A DNA stretch of 64,000 nt from Rhizobium sp. GN54 (GTDB taxonomy: Bacteria > Pseudomonadota > Alphaproteobacteria > Rhizobiales > Rhizobiaceae), in assembly GCF_021026345.1 (NCBI RefSeq), contig NZ_JAJNCZ010000002.1, positions 434,001 to 498,000 of the forward strand, given 5' to 3'. This document shows positions 43,076-58,533 of this stretch, piece after piece. The notes under the pieces were generated by a model, which did no database searches, had not been told where the DNA came from, and worked only from the letters and a program-made list of their open reading frames with translations. A program made the translations under genes and the position numbers. Within the stretch, counting starts at the first letter, position 1. Each line of letters starts with the position of its first letter.

Positions 43076-43624
43076 CTACTTGATCGAGCCGACCGCCATG
43101 GTGTCGACCTTGCGGTTGAGCGACAGGCCGATGACGGGGATCATCTGGTCCTCGACCTTCACCGAGATGGTGATGTTCATGGTGTTGTCGTCCTGCAGGC
43201 GGGCGATCATCGCACCGTTCAGCTTCTGCCGGTTGATGGCGACGACGACCTTGTCGCCGGAAACCTTGCCGGAGAGGATGTCGAGGCCCTTGCCGGCCGC
43301 GCCGTCGAGGAACTTGCCCTTGTAGGTGCCGCCGGCGCGGGTGATCAGCGCCGACATCGGCTGCTTGAACACGCCGACGCGGCAATGGCCGTCGAGCTTG
43401 ATGCCCTCGCCGCCGGCCGCTGCCGGATCGCCGCTGAGGTTGCAGGTGAATTTCGTGCCCTTGTACTTGCCGGCGACGATCTCGCCCGGCCCCTGCCAGG
43501 TGCCGCTGACCTGGTCGAAGAAGGCTTTGTCGTTCGGGGCAGCCTGGACCGGGCTTGCGACGGTGGTTGCGGCGAGGAGTGCCGCTGCGATGCCGCGGGC
43601 GATCAAAGAGGTGCGCGAGTACAT
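43076..43624 (-). CDS. Secreted protein of unknown function
   Basis: A 182-residue precursor with a signal peptide ending near residue 27 (VASPVQA then AP). The mature part is beta-rich with repeated short strands (GTWQGPGEIVAGKYKGTKFTCNLSGD, GTYKGKFLDG, GKVSGDKVVVAINRQKLNGAM), like a lipocalin- or YceI-type barrel, but no family was recognised. Two cysteines may form a disulfide. ATG 43624 has AAGGA six bases upstream. It is convergent with folK. Confidence 0.75.
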   Translation of the reverse strand: MYSRTSLIARGIAAALLAATTVASPVQAAPNDKAFFDQVSGTWQGPGEIVAGKYKGTKFTCNLSGDPAAAGGEGIKLDGHCRVGVFKQPMSALITRAGGTYKGKFLDGAAGKGLDILSGKVSGDKVVVAINRQKLNGAMIARLQDDNTMNITISVKVEDQMIPVIGLSLNRKVDTMAVGSIK

Positions 43625-43760
43625 GAACGATCCTTGACGGGCTGGTCTGTTGGTCGCGTTCAGCCTTGCGCTAAAATGGTTAATGAAGGGTTTCTTGCCT
43701 GTGCCCGACGACCCGTTTTGGCGCGGGCCGCAGGGTTTCTCCACCGCTTTGGCCGTGGCT

Positions 43761-44843
43761 TCACGACGGGTCCTTGCCCTTGCCGCCAAGCGCGCCGGGA
43801 GCGAGGTCGGAGAGGAAATCGCCGATGCCCGGCCGCTTCAGCGCCCGGAACGGCATCGGCCGGCACAGGTCCATGGCGGCGATGCCGATGCGCGCCGTCA
43901 TCAGGCCGTTGATGACGCCTTCGCCGAGGCGGGCGGAGAGTTTCGAGGCGAGGCCGTGGCCGAGCACCTGCTGGACAAGGCTGTCGCCGACGGCGATCGA
44001 GCCGGTGACGGCGAGATGGGCGATCACGTCGCGCATAAGCCGTAGCATGCCGAGGCTGCCCGGCCGCCCGCCATAGAGTTCGGCCATCGCCCGGATCAGC
44101 CGGCTGCTTTCGAAAAGGACGTAACCGAGGTCCACGAGCGCGCGCGGCGAGACGGCGGTGACGATCGACACGCGCTTCGATGCAGCGAGGATCAGCGCCC
44201 GGGCTTCGCGGTCGAGCGGCGCGAGCATCTCCCGCTCCGCCAGATCCAGGAGATGCGGGCCGTCGATGATGTCGCCCTCGGTCTCCTTCAGCCGGGTGCG
44301 GCCGCGCGCGGTCTGCGGGCGATCGGCAAAAAGGTGCAGGAGGCGTGCGATCACCTTGCGGGCGGGAGCTGCGGCCGGCGCGGCGGCCGCCTCGAGCGTC
44401 TCCTGCTTGATGTCCTGGACGACCGCCAGCCGGCGCAGGCCGAACAGCTCGCGGGCGACGACACCGAAGAGGGCCGCGACGCCGATCCCGGCGGCTCCTG
44501 CGGCCAGGTAGCCGAGCCAGTCGCTGCGGGCGAAGAGATCGCGGATCAGGCTGTCCAGCCAGAGCCCCAGCGCCAGCGACACCAGGATGCCGAAGGCGGT
44601 CGCGGCGATGCCGCCGAGCGTCAGCCGCCTGCGGCGCGGCTGTGCCTCCTCGACGGCCGGCAGCAGGGCCGGGTCGATGGTCGTCGCCGCAAAGGGATCT
44701 TCCGCATCCGTCGTGAGAATGACGCCCTCGTCGAATTGTGCGGGCGCGCGCGGCACCGTCCGGGCGGGGCGTTCCGGCACTTTCGGTTCGTCGGGCAGGT
44801 GGAAGGCCGCGGGGCGCCTGCCGTTTGGACGCTTGTCGTTCAT
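43761..44843 (-). CDS. TIGR01620/DUF697 family membrane protein (YcjF-like)
   Basis: A 360-residue inner-membrane protein with two hydrophobic segments (about 77-97 and 110-130) and a C-terminal DUF697 domain (SIVTAVSPRALVDLGYVLFESSRLIRAMAELYGGRPG). E. coli YcjF is its relative and is encoded next to ycjX in the phage-shock region. Here too it directly follows a ycjX-like gene, overlapping by 4 bases (ATGA). The pair may respond to envelope stress, but no pspA-like gene is adjacent. Confidence 0.88.
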   Translation of the reverse strand: MNDKRPNGRRPAAFHLPDEPKVPERPARTVPRAPAQFDEGVILTTDAEDPFAATTIDPALLPAVEEAQPRRRRLTLGGIAATAFGILVSLALGLWLDSLIRDLFARSDWLGYLAAGAAGIGVAALFGVVARELFGLRRLAVVQDIKQETLEAAAAPAAAPARKVIARLLHLFADRPQTARGRTRLKETEGDIIDGPHLLDLAEREMLAPLDREARALILAASKRVSIVTAVSPRALVDLGYVLFESSRLIRAMAELYGGRPGSLGMLRLMRDVIAHLAVTGSIAVGDSLVQQVLGHGLASKLSARLGEGVINGLMTARIGIAAMDLCRPMPFRALKRPGIGDFLSDLAPGALGGKGKDPS

Positions 44844-46318
44844 GCCAGCCGGTCTCCGATCAGATACTGCATCGCGCGGTCGAGCCTGATGTGGGGGATC
44901 GAGAGCTTGAGTTCGCCGCCGGGGGCTTCCATCTCCGGCGGACGGAAGCGGACGAAATTGAGGGTGGGGGCGAGAGGGGCCTGCGAATCTGATTCAACGG
45001 CTTGAAAAAGTGAATCCGGATTCTCCGGCAAGTCCCCGGGAAATATCGCCGTTTTCCGGTTGCCGTCGAAGGTCTCGCCGTCGATGGTCTCGCCAGCGAT
45101 CGGGGTGCCGACGATGACGGGCAGCGTCACTCCGTCCTGCCGCACCGTCGCCTCGCGGGTGGCGCGGACGGAGGCGAGCGCCATGACCTCGACGCCGGCG
45201 CCGGAAAGGCCGATGCGGGCGATCGCGCGCTCGACGAGCCGCCGGGTCAGCGCTTCCAGGTGCGGATGGCTTTCGTGGTGCAGGTGATCCGCCTTGGTCG
45301 CCGCCACCACCACCCGGTCGATGCGCCGGGTCAGGAAGGAGGACAGGAAGCCGTTGGCGCCGGGGCGGAAGCAGGCCATGACGTCACCGAGCGCGCGCTC
45401 GAGGTCCTGCACCGCCTCAGTACCGCGATTGACGGCCTGGAGCGCGTCGATCAGCACGATCTGCCGGTCGAGCCTGGCGAAATGCTCGCGGAAGAACGGC
45501 TTGACCACATGCGTCTTGTAGGCCTCGTAGCGCCGCTCCATCATCGCGCAGAGCGACCCCTTGGGCGCGCGGCCTTCCGGCAGGTTCGGCAGCGGTGCGA
45601 AGGTCAGCGCCGGTGAGCCCTCGAGGTCTCCCGGCATCAGGAAACGGCCCGGCGGCAGGGTGGAAAGAGAGCGCTCGTCGGACTTGCACGCCCTCAGATA
45701 GGCCGTGAAGGCGTCGGCGAGCCGGCGGGCATCGCCTTCGTCGGCGGCAGAGCGCGGATCGAGGAGGCCGTTCGCGGCGCGCCAGCCGGCGGAGAGGACC
45801 CTGCGGATGCCCGACTGCGCCAGCCCGATCGTGGCGGCGCTGAATTCGCGATAGTCCTGGCCGAGCAGCGGCAGGTCCAGCAGCCACTCGCCGGGGTAGT
45901 CGACGATGTCGACGGAAAGGCGCCCGGGCGACCACAGCCTGTTCCAGCCGCTGGCGCTCTCATAGTCGAGCGTCAGGCGCAACTGCGAGATAGCGCGGGT
46001 CGAATCGGGCCACAGGCGATCGCCGATCAGCGCACGGATATGGTCCTCGTACTGGAAGCGCGGCACGGCATCGTCCGGCTGCGGTTCCAGCCGGACGCGG
46101 GAGATCCGGCCCGAGCGCATCGGTTCGAACAGGGGCAGGCGGCCGCCGTTCAGGAGATTGTGGACGAGCGAGGAGATGAACACCGTCTTTCCCGCGCGCG
46201 AAAGACCCGTCACGCCGAGCCGGATGGTGGGATTGACGAAGCTGGCGGCGCGATCGCCGAGATTGTCGAGGGCGATCAGCGCATCGTCTGCAAGGGTGGT
46301 GAGGGTCGGCAATCGCAT
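44840..46318 (-). CDS. YcjX-like P-loop NTPase (DUF463)
   Basis: A 492-residue protein with Walker A in GLSRAGKTVFISSLVHNLL, a DYPGEWLLDLPLL segment resembling a Walker B/switch region, and VAATKADHLH as a nucleotide-specificity motif. These mark the YcjX family of GTPase-like proteins linked to stress responses. It is the first gene of a two-gene operon with the YcjF-like protein. The function in alphaproteobacteria is not established. Confidence 0.9.
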   Translation of the reverse strand: MRLPTLTTLADDALIALDNLGDRAASFVNPTIRLGVTGLSRAGKTVFISSLVHNLLNGGRLPLFEPMRSGRISRVRLEPQPDDAVPRFQYEDHIRALIGDRLWPDSTRAISQLRLTLDYESASGWNRLWSPGRLSVDIVDYPGEWLLDLPLLGQDYREFSAATIGLAQSGIRRVLSAGWRAANGLLDPRSAADEGDARRLADAFTAYLRACKSDERSLSTLPPGRFLMPGDLEGSPALTFAPLPNLPEGRAPKGSLCAMMERRYEAYKTHVVKPFFREHFARLDRQIVLIDALQAVNRGTEAVQDLERALGDVMACFRPGANGFLSSFLTRRIDRVVVAATKADHLHHESHPHLEALTRRLVERAIARIGLSGAGVEVMALASVRATREATVRQDGVTLPVIVGTPIAGETIDGETFDGNRKTAIFPGDLPENPDSLFQAVESDSQAPLAPTLNFVRFRPPEMEAPGGELKLSIPHIRLDRAMQYLIGDRLA

Positions 46319-46406
46319 TTCCCGCTTCGGTCAGGTCCAGTTGCGATATAGGTCGCGGCCCCGGCCGGAAAAAGACGAGGCGGTGAAATTGGCAAGGCGC
46401 CGTGCC

Positions 46407-46931
46407 TCAATGGCCCGAGCGCGGCGTCATGAAGCAGGAAAGCCGGCCGCCGGTATAGCTCCGGTCGCTTGGCTTCATGTCGAAGTCGATCGTCGCCAGG
46501 CCCGCGGTCGGGAAACCGTTCGGAGCGGCGGCGTCGGCGACGGGCTGGCCGACGACCAGCCGGAAGAATTCCTCCACCATCGGATTGTGGCCGACGATCA
46601 GGATGGAGGCCTCCGTCCGCTCGGCGAAGGCAACCTCCGCATAGGCATCGACCGAGCCGCGGTAGAGCGTGTCGACATATTCGATCGGCAGGTCCTCGCC
46701 GAAGGCGCGGCGCAGCGGCTCGGCGGTCTCGCGGCAGCGGACGGCGGTGGAGGAGACGACGAGTTGCGGCTGGTAGCCCTGGTCGGCCATTTCCGCGGCG
46801 ATCAGCTCGGCCTCGGCATAGCCCTGGTCGTCGAGCGCCCGGTCGAAATCGGAACTTCCGGGGGCCGCCCAGCCGGCCCGGGCATGCCGCAGGAGGAAAA
46901 GTCGATAGACCCCAGTCGTCACCGTTGCCAA
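46407..46931 (-). CDS. sixA: SixA-like histidine phosphatase
   Basis: A roughly 174-residue member of the phosphoglycerate-mutase-like histidine phosphatase family. The catalytic RHG-type motif is LLRHARAGW; a second Arg/His set is SSTAVRCRETAEPL and VGHNPMVEEF. SixA dephosphorylates phosphohistidine in HPt proteins, so it could act on phosphorelays. The start is uncertain: TTG 46931 has an AAGGGGG stretch seven bases upstream and gives the usual short N-terminus, while ATG 46979 would add 16 atypical residues. Confidence 0.85.
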   Translation of the reverse strand: MATVTTGVYRLFLLRHARAGWAAPGSSDFDRALDDQGYAEAELIAAEMADQGYQPQLVVSSTAVRCRETAEPLRRAFGEDLPIEYVDTLYRGSVDAYAEVAFAERTEASILIVGHNPMVEEFFRLVVGQPVADAAAPNGFPTAGLATIDFDMKPSDRSYTGGRLSCFMTPRSGH

Positions 46932-47342
46932 GCGTGAGCCCCCTTCGTCGCGAATGCTTCCTGCAAAGCCGTTTTCCATGGCCGTGCGGCAAAGATCAAC
47001 CGAATTCGCCGGGGAGGCAAGCCAGGCAATCGAATTGGCTGCTCATCCGTTACTTGGGAAGATACCCGGATATTGCTTGCCCGGATCGCAACGAAGGCGG
47101 GTACGGAGAGAGCCGCCTATCGCACAGGCTGCCGGCAGGCCCAAGGGCGCCGGACGGTGCGGCCCGGCGCGGCAGATGCAGTGAAGGGTCGGAACGCACG
47201 ATCGTTATGTTGATGAAATATTAGCCGGATAGTCTCCGAAACGGGCAGATTCAAAATTCGGTGTGGCAAGTTTTGGCAGGCTTGAATCAGCCCATTCAGA
47301 GGGATATACAGCGCCCTTGAGATGTTCTTCAGGAGAATCGCG

Positions 47343-47762
47343 TTGAGTGAGAAGATCGATCTTAGTACCTTTGTCCTCAATGAAGACGAAGAATTCATGA
47401 GTGCCAGCCAGCGTGCATACTTCCGAGCGAAGCTTAACGCATGGAAGAACGACATTCTGCGCGAAGCGCGCGAGACGCTCGACCATCTGGCCGAAGAAAG
47501 TGCCAACCATCCGGACCTCGCCGACCGGGCTTCTTCCGAAACCGACCGTGCCATCGAACTGAGGGCCCGCGACCGGCAGCGCAAGCTGATCTCCAAGATC
47601 GACGCGGCCCTGCAGCGGCTCGATGAGGGCACATACGGCTACTGCGAGGAAACCGGGGAGCCGATCGGCCTGAAGCGACTGGACGCCCGTCCGATCGCGA
47701 CCTTGTCGATCGAGGCCCAGGAGCGCCATGAGCGCCGCGAGAAAGTCTATCGCGACGAGTGA
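47343..47762 (+). CDS. dksA: RNA polymerase-binding regulator DksA, cysteine-poor finger
   Basis: A 139-residue DksA. The start is TTG 47343 with AGGAG seven bases upstream, giving the rhizobial N-terminus SEKIDLSTFVLNEDEEFM. The coiled-coil tip motif DxxDxA is present (Asp58, Asp61, Ala63), so it should reach the polymerase secondary channel and work with ppGpp. In the usual four-Cys zinc finger only Cys101 remains; the other positions are Thr104, Ser122 and Ala125. It therefore probably does not hold zinc, like the Pseudomonas DksA2 type. Confidence 0.92.
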   Translation: MSEKIDLSTFVLNEDEEFMSASQRAYFRAKLNAWKNDILREARETLDHLAEESANHPDLADRASSETDRAIELRARDRQRKLISKIDAALQRLDEGTYGYCEETGEPIGLKRLDARPIATLSIEAQERHERREKVYRDE

Positions 47763-47858
47763 TCGTCGCCGGCGGTCGTGATCCCGGGCGGCGAGGCCGC
47801 CGGGGGACGTGGTCCGGGTCTGGCGTGGCCGCCATTGCTGGCGCCGTTTGAAACATCT

Positions 47859-47890
47859 GGCCTGCCGGCACCGTTCGGCAGGCCTTTTTT
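47859..47890 (+). terminator. Rho-independent terminator after dksA
   Basis: A perfect 9-bp stem (GGCCTGCCG with CGGCAGGCC) and 8-base loop are followed by six T residues, about 95 bases after the stop. Confidence 0.93.
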
Positions 47891-47973
47891 GTGCGTGGGA
47901 TCGTACACCGTTCGAGGTCAGCGCCCGGACGAGTGCCGACGCGCCTTGCCGGCGGAGCGCCGGAGCAAGGTCC

Positions 47974-49008
47974 TCAGGGCTTGCGGTTGGCGGAGAGTTC
48001 GCCGAGCAGCCTGCTCATTTCCGCCTCGGTTTCCTCGCGGGTCTTCGGCTGCTCGCCGGCCGGCTCGATTCGCAAGGCGGCGGCGCCAGGCCGGGCCGGG
48101 GATGGCGCGATCTCGGCCTCGAGCATCTTCTCGAATTCGCTGACGAGGGCGGCGTTGTCCGGCACGCTGCGCTGCGGCAGTCCGGCGGAGGCCCCGGCGG
48201 CATGCCGGCCGGGATCGCCCGCGGCCGTGACCTGTTCGCTGCCGATGCCGACCGGATTGGTCAGGACACGGTCGCGGGCACGGTCGAGCGCATCGATGGC
48301 ATCGCGTTCGACGGGCGAGGGCGCCGGGGTGGCTGCCGGGACGGCACGCGCGACCGGCAGTTCCTGCGGCGGCTCAGGGCGCGCCGATGGTGTGACGGGG
48401 GCGGTCGGCGAGGCGGTCTCCCCTCCGTAAAGCACGCTGCCCATCGAGGAAATGCGGCTTGCAGGCGGCGGTTCGGCCGGCGCTGCTGCGGTGTGGCGTG
48501 CCGCGGGGACGGGCATGGGGATAGCGACCGGTGTGGGTACGGTCGGCGGCTCGATGGTGGCTCTCTGCGCCGGCGTCATGGTGGCGTCAGCGCGTTCGGC
48601 GGCCGCGGCCGGAACCGTGTGGACTGGGGCGGAGGGGGCCGGCTCGTCGGCCGCTTCGGCGACGGCGTTTCGGGACAGAGACTGCGCTGCCGGCGCCTGT
48701 TCCGCCTGGTCGGCCGGTGCGGCGCTGACGATGCGGCTTTCGACGACGATGTCGGTCGGGCCGCCGATCATCAGGAGATGCTCGACGTCGTCGCGCCTGA
48801 CGAGCACGAGCCGGCGGCGGGTGTCGACGGCGGCCGCATCCAGCACCGACAGCCGCGGCTGCCGGTTGCGCCCGCCACGGATGAAGGGCGAGGAGGGACG
48901 GCGGCGGACGATCCAGAGCACCAGCGCCAGGCAAGCCAGGCCGAGCAGAACGGCCAGCGCGGCCACCAGGAACTTCGTGCCGTGTTGAGCGAGGATCTCA
49001 TCGAACAT
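47974..49008 (-). CDS. FliO-like membrane protein, orphan
   Basis: A 344-residue protein with one N-terminal membrane helix (about 12-34). A short FliO-like domain (about 50-95, PRLSVLDAAAVDTRRRLVLVRRDDVEHLLMIGGPTDIVVE) follows, then a long Ala/Pro/Glu-rich tail that is probably disordered. FliO assists assembly of the flagellar export gate. The tail is far longer than in E. coli FliO. It lies between dksA and cckA, away from any flagellar cluster. Confidence 0.75.
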   Translation of the reverse strand: MFDEILAQHGTKFLVAALAVLLGLACLALVLWIVRRRPSSPFIRGGRNRQPRLSVLDAAAVDTRRRLVLVRRDDVEHLLMIGGPTDIVVESRIVSAAPADQAEQAPAAQSLSRNAVAEAADEPAPSAPVHTVPAAAAERADATMTPAQRATIEPPTVPTPVAIPMPVPAARHTAAAPAEPPPASRISSMGSVLYGGETASPTAPVTPSARPEPPQELPVARAVPAATPAPSPVERDAIDALDRARDRVLTNPVGIGSEQVTAAGDPGRHAAGASAGLPQRSVPDNAALVSEFEKMLEAEIAPSPARPGAAALRIEPAGEQPKTREETEAEMSRLLGELSANRKP

Positions 49009-49280
49009 GAAGGTCTACTCCTTGGCGAGAGGTTGCGTTCATTTGACGGCTTTTTTCGGGCCCGCACAAGCGCTGCGGCGGGCCTGTCGTGTACCGGCTG
49101 GGGGCGGGCGGCGCAACCGTTCGTGGCAGACAGGACGCGCCGCCGGGATATTCCCTGTGAATTGGGGCCTTCCGCTTTCATTCCATTGCTTTTTGGGTTT
49201 CCCTCAAAACGCTAATAGTGATTCTGCACATGGCTGACGCGTCGCGCGGCCTTTGCGAATTCAGGCCAAGAGAGAGGGCG

Positions 49281-51881
<2,601 letters not shown>

Positions 51882-51916
51882 GCCTGCCGTCCCGCCCTCG
51901 ACGGGGGGCGGCAGGC
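51882..51916 (+). terminator. Stem-loop after cckA
   Basis: GCCTGCCG pairs with CGGCAGGC, enclosing a GC-rich loop that can itself pair. It begins at the cckA stop, but there is no T-tract. It lies between cckA and the convergent psuG. Confidence 0.5.
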
Positions 51917-51969
51917 TCTGCCCGGAAATCGGCCCTATCGGATGGCCAAGGCTTCAGATGGTCAGGGCT

Positions 51970-52893
<924 letters not shown>

Positions 52894-52955
52894 CTTCTGA
52901 TCCTCGGAAGGTGTCGGCTGGTGGCGCGGGCGGTCGCTTGCCGCCCGCGCTGGTG

Positions 52956-53903
52956 TCATGACAGCATTTCGGCGTCCGGGACAAGTCCCATGACGCGTGC
53001 GAGCAGGTCCGGTTCGAGCTCCTCGGCCACCGCCAGCGGCGAGCGGACGGCGATCAGGGCGGCTGCCGCCCCCTGGCGCAGCGCTTCGCCGAGCGGCCGG
53101 TCGGCAAGCTGCGCGGAGATGAAGCCCGAGGCGAGCGCGTCGCCGGCCCCGGTGACGTCGCCCAGAACCTCCAGCAAGGGCGGGGTCAACATGGCGATCC
53201 CCGTCTCGTCGAAGGCGATGGCGGCGTGCCGGCCGCGGGTGACGACGCCGCGGGCAAGGCCGGCCGCGCGTAGCAGGTCCGGCCAGCGCCGCGGATCGTC
53301 GGGCTCGGAGCGGACCAGCGCGCGCGCTTCCGCCTCGTTCATGAACAGGCCCGACAGGTTCGGCAGGCACGCCTTGAAGCGCACCACCTTGGCCGGCGAA
53401 ATGGCGATGCCGAAGGCCGGCCTGGCACTGCTGCGCGCCGCGTCGGCGATGGCTGCGACCGTCTCGGCCGGCAGGTTGGCGTCGGTGATGACGGCATCCG
53501 TCGCCGAAAACGCCTCGCGGACCGCGCGCTGCTGGATGCGGCGGGGGGAGAACAGGCGGTAGAGCTCCATGTCGGCGAGCGCGATCACCAGGTTGCCGTC
53601 GCGCTCGATGATCGCCGTGTAGCTCGGCGTGGTCCGGTCGAGGAAGGTGAAGGGCGTGTCCTCGACGCCGGCCTCCCGGGCCGCGGCGGCGACGATCTCG
53701 CCGTCCGGATCACCGCCCCGCGGGGCGATCAGGCGCACCGCATGGCCGAGCCTAGCAAGGTTGCGTGCCGCGTTGAAGGCGCCGCCGCCGGCCTCGACGA
53801 ACCAGCTGCCCGGATTGCTGGCGCCGGGCGCCGTCTCGGCATGGATGCGGCCGCGCCGGTCGACATGGGCGCCGCCGAGCGCGAGGATCCTGCTTGCCGT
53901 CAT
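52956..53903 (-). CDS. psuK: PfkB family kinase, probable pseudouridine kinase
   Basis: A 315-residue ribokinase-fold enzyme. The N-terminal glycine pair (EAGGGAFNAARNLARLG) and the C-terminal DTGAGD-type motif (GDVTGAGDALASGF) with its catalytic Asp identify PfkB kinases. Its operon position directly before psuG strongly supports pseudouridine as the substrate. ATG 53903 has GGAGG eight bases upstream. Confidence 0.9.
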   Translation of the reverse strand: MTASRILALGGAHVDRRGRIHAETAPGASNPGSWFVEAGGGAFNAARNLARLGHAVRLIAPRGGDPDGEIVAAAAREAGVEDTPFTFLDRTTPSYTAIIERDGNLVIALADMELYRLFSPRRIQQRAVREAFSATDAVITDANLPAETVAAIADAARSSARPAFGIAISPAKVVRFKACLPNLSGLFMNEAEARALVRSEPDDPRRWPDLLRAAGLARGVVTRGRHAAIAFDETGIAMLTPPLLEVLGDVTGAGDALASGFISAQLADRPLGEALRQGAAAALIAVRSPLAVAEELEPDLLARVMGLVPDAEMLS

Positions 53904-54060
53904 CGTGCCTGCCTCCGTGCCGTCCGATTCGCTGCGCGATTGCCGTCGCAACGGCGGGCGACATGGTGATACAATGTCGCAAGGGATCGCGGAAACGAAA
54001 ACGGAACACGCCCCCGAATATCGAAACTATTCAATTGCATGGTGTGCTGTTGCCAAAAGA

Positions 54061-54075
54061 GAACAAAAAGTGTAC
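54061..54075 (+). promoter_or_regulatory. Candidate SOS (LexA) box upstream of recA
   Basis: GAAC, seven bases, then GTAC matches the alphaproteobacterial SOS box (GAAC-N7-GAAC or GTTC-N7-GTTC) with one mismatch. It lies 60 bases before the recA start. Confidence 0.55.
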
Positions 54076-54134
54076 ATAGCTTCCATCGGCAGCTTCATTG
54101 CCTGTCTGGCCCCAATAACCTAAAGGTGGAGCAA

Positions 54135-55223
54135 ATGGCACAAAACTCTTTGCGGCTCGTAGAGGACAAATCGGTGGACAAAAGCAAGGCACTCGAAGCG
54201 GCACTTTCTCAGATCGAGAGGTCGTTCGGCAAGGGCTCGATCATGAAGCTCGGCTCGAAGGACAGCGTCGTCGAGATCGAGACCATCCCGACCGGTTCGC
54301 TCGGCCTCGACATCGCGCTCGGAATCGGCGGCCTGCCGAAGGGCCGAATCATCGAGATCTACGGTCCGGAAAGCTCGGGCAAGACCACGCTGGCGCTGCA
54401 GACGATCGCGGAAGCCCAGAAGAAGGGCGGCATCTGCGGTTTCGTCGACGCCGAGCACGCGCTCGACCCGGTCTATGCCCGCAAGCTGGGCGTCGACCTG
54501 GAAAACCTCCTGATCTCGCAGCCGGACAATGGCGAGCAGGCGCTGGAGATTACCGATGCGCTGGTGCGTTCCGGGGCGATCGACGTGCTGGTGATCGATT
54601 CGGTCGCGGCCCTGACGCCGCGCGCCGAAATCGAGGGCGAGATGGGCGACAGCCTTCCCGGCCTGCAGGCCCGCCTGATGAGCCAGGCGCTGCGCAAGCT
54701 GACCGCCTCGATCTCGCGCTCGAACACCATGGTCGTCTTCATCAACCAGATCCGCATGAAGATCGGCGTCATGTTCGGCTCGCCGGAAACGACGACCGGC
54801 GGCAATGCGCTGAAGTTCTACGCCTCCGTCCGCCTCGACATCCGCCGCATCGGTGCGGTCAAGGAGCGCGACGAGGTGATCGGCAACCAGACGAAGATCA
54901 AGGTCGTCAAGAACAAGATGGCGCCGCCCTTCAAGGAGGTCGAGTTCGACATCATGTATGGCGAGGGCGTCTCCAAGACCGGTGAACTGATCGACCTCGG
55001 CGTCAAGGCCGGCATCGTCGAGAAGTCCGGTTCCTGGTTCTCCTACAACAGCCAGCGCCTCGGCCAGGGCCGCGAGAACGCCAAGCAGTTCCTGCGCGAC
55101 AATCCCGATGCCGCACGCGAGATCGAGATGGCGCTGAGGCAGAATGCCGGGCTCATCGCCGACAAGCTGCTCGACACCGGACGGCCGGAGGACGACGACG
55201 GAGACAGCGCCGCCGAGATGTGA
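54135..55223 (+). CDS. recA: Recombinase RecA
   Basis: A 362-residue RecA that pairs homologous strands and activates LexA self-cleavage. Walker A is GPESSGKT at 77-84, and the EGEMGDS and [20 protein letters not shown] loops are conserved. The C-terminus is acidic ([10 protein letters not shown]). ATG 54135 has AGGTGG upstream. A SOS-like box precedes it and a long perfect hairpin terminates it. Confidence 0.99.
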   Translation: MAQNSLRLVEDKSVDKSKALEAALSQIERSFGKGSIMKLGSKDSVVEIETIPTGSLGLDIALGIGGLPKGRIIEIYGPESSGKTTLALQTIAEAQKKGGICGFVDAEHALDPVYARKLGVDLENLLISQPDNGEQALEITDALVRSGAIDVLVIDSVAALTPRAEIEGEMGDSLPGLQARLMSQALRKLTASISRSNTMVVFINQIRMKIGVMFGSPETTTGGNALKFYASVRLDIRRIGAVKERDEVIGNQTKIKVVKNKMAPPFKEVEFDIMYGEGVSKTGELIDLGVKAGIVEKSGSWFSYNSQRLGQGRENAKQFLRDNPDAAREIEMALRQNAGLIADKLLDTGRPEDDDGDSAAEM

Positions 55224-55255
55224 TCGGCGCAGGCTTTTCCTGTTTCCATTCGAGA

Positions 55256-55287
55256 GCCGGCCTTCGCGCGCGCGAAGGCCGGCTTTC
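55256..55287 (+). terminator. Terminator after recA
   Basis: A perfect inverted repeat of 14 bp on each side (GCCGGCCTTCGCGC and complement) is followed by TTTCTCG. It is among the strongest hairpins in the window. Confidence 0.88.
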
Positions 55288-55646
55288 TCGTCTGGACAGG
55301 GGAGAAGGCGAACGATAAAAGCCATCAGTTTTCCAAGGTCCGGGGCAGGGCCGCCGAGGCCGATTGCGGGTGAGGCGGCGTGCGAACACGGTGGGCCGGC
55401 CGGCGATCGACCGCGACGTCGTCCGTCGGCGGTTCGGGACCGGGGAGCCGGATGACCGGGGGCCGGTGTCCAGGGGCAGGGTGTCCAGGGACCAGGGGAC
55501 CGGAGGACGCGGCAGTGCCGTGACGACGGGACCGATGACGCGGATGCCGGTGCCGGACAAGGGCCCGGACCGGCGGCGAACCCGTCGAAGTGTGGTTTAA
55601 GGCGGGGCGCGCGGCCCTAAAGCCTGCAAGTATGATAGGACGCAAG
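55288..55646. other. GC-rich spacer between recA and alaS
   Basis: This 359-base spacer has no gene that can be supported. It is very rich in GG and CC runs and contains a 15-base tandem repeat at 55465-55491 plus scattered CCGG-containing imperfect copies. The alaS frame extends back to 55590 but the true start is 55647. Confidence 0.5.
55465..55491. repeat. Short tandem repeat (15-base period)
   Basis: GGTGTCCAGGG occurs at 55465 and again at 55480, 15 bases apart. A degenerate continuation (CCAGGGGACCGG) follows. Only two clear copies are present. Confidence 0.6.
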
Positions 55647-58310
<2,664 letters not shown>

Positions 58311-58533
58311 CAGTTTGTGAAAGGCGGCGGGCCTGCCATGTGCGGCTGTCGCCACGGGATCGGCCGGCAGGATGCTGTGGCCAGGTGGCCGTGCGGCGGA
58401 GGTCCGGTTTGCGGCCCTCCGGCCGGTGGTGCGGCACTGGACTGAACCGGGCAGTCGACGCGGGATTTCGACGGGCGGGCCGGGTCGGCGCCGGACGATT
58501 GAGGGCAGTGCATTCTGTATCGGATAGGCTTGA

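Noticed and set aside
43671-43684. CtrA site CTAA...TTAA upstream of the secreted unknown
   Set aside because: The spacing between half-sites is 5 bases rather than 7.
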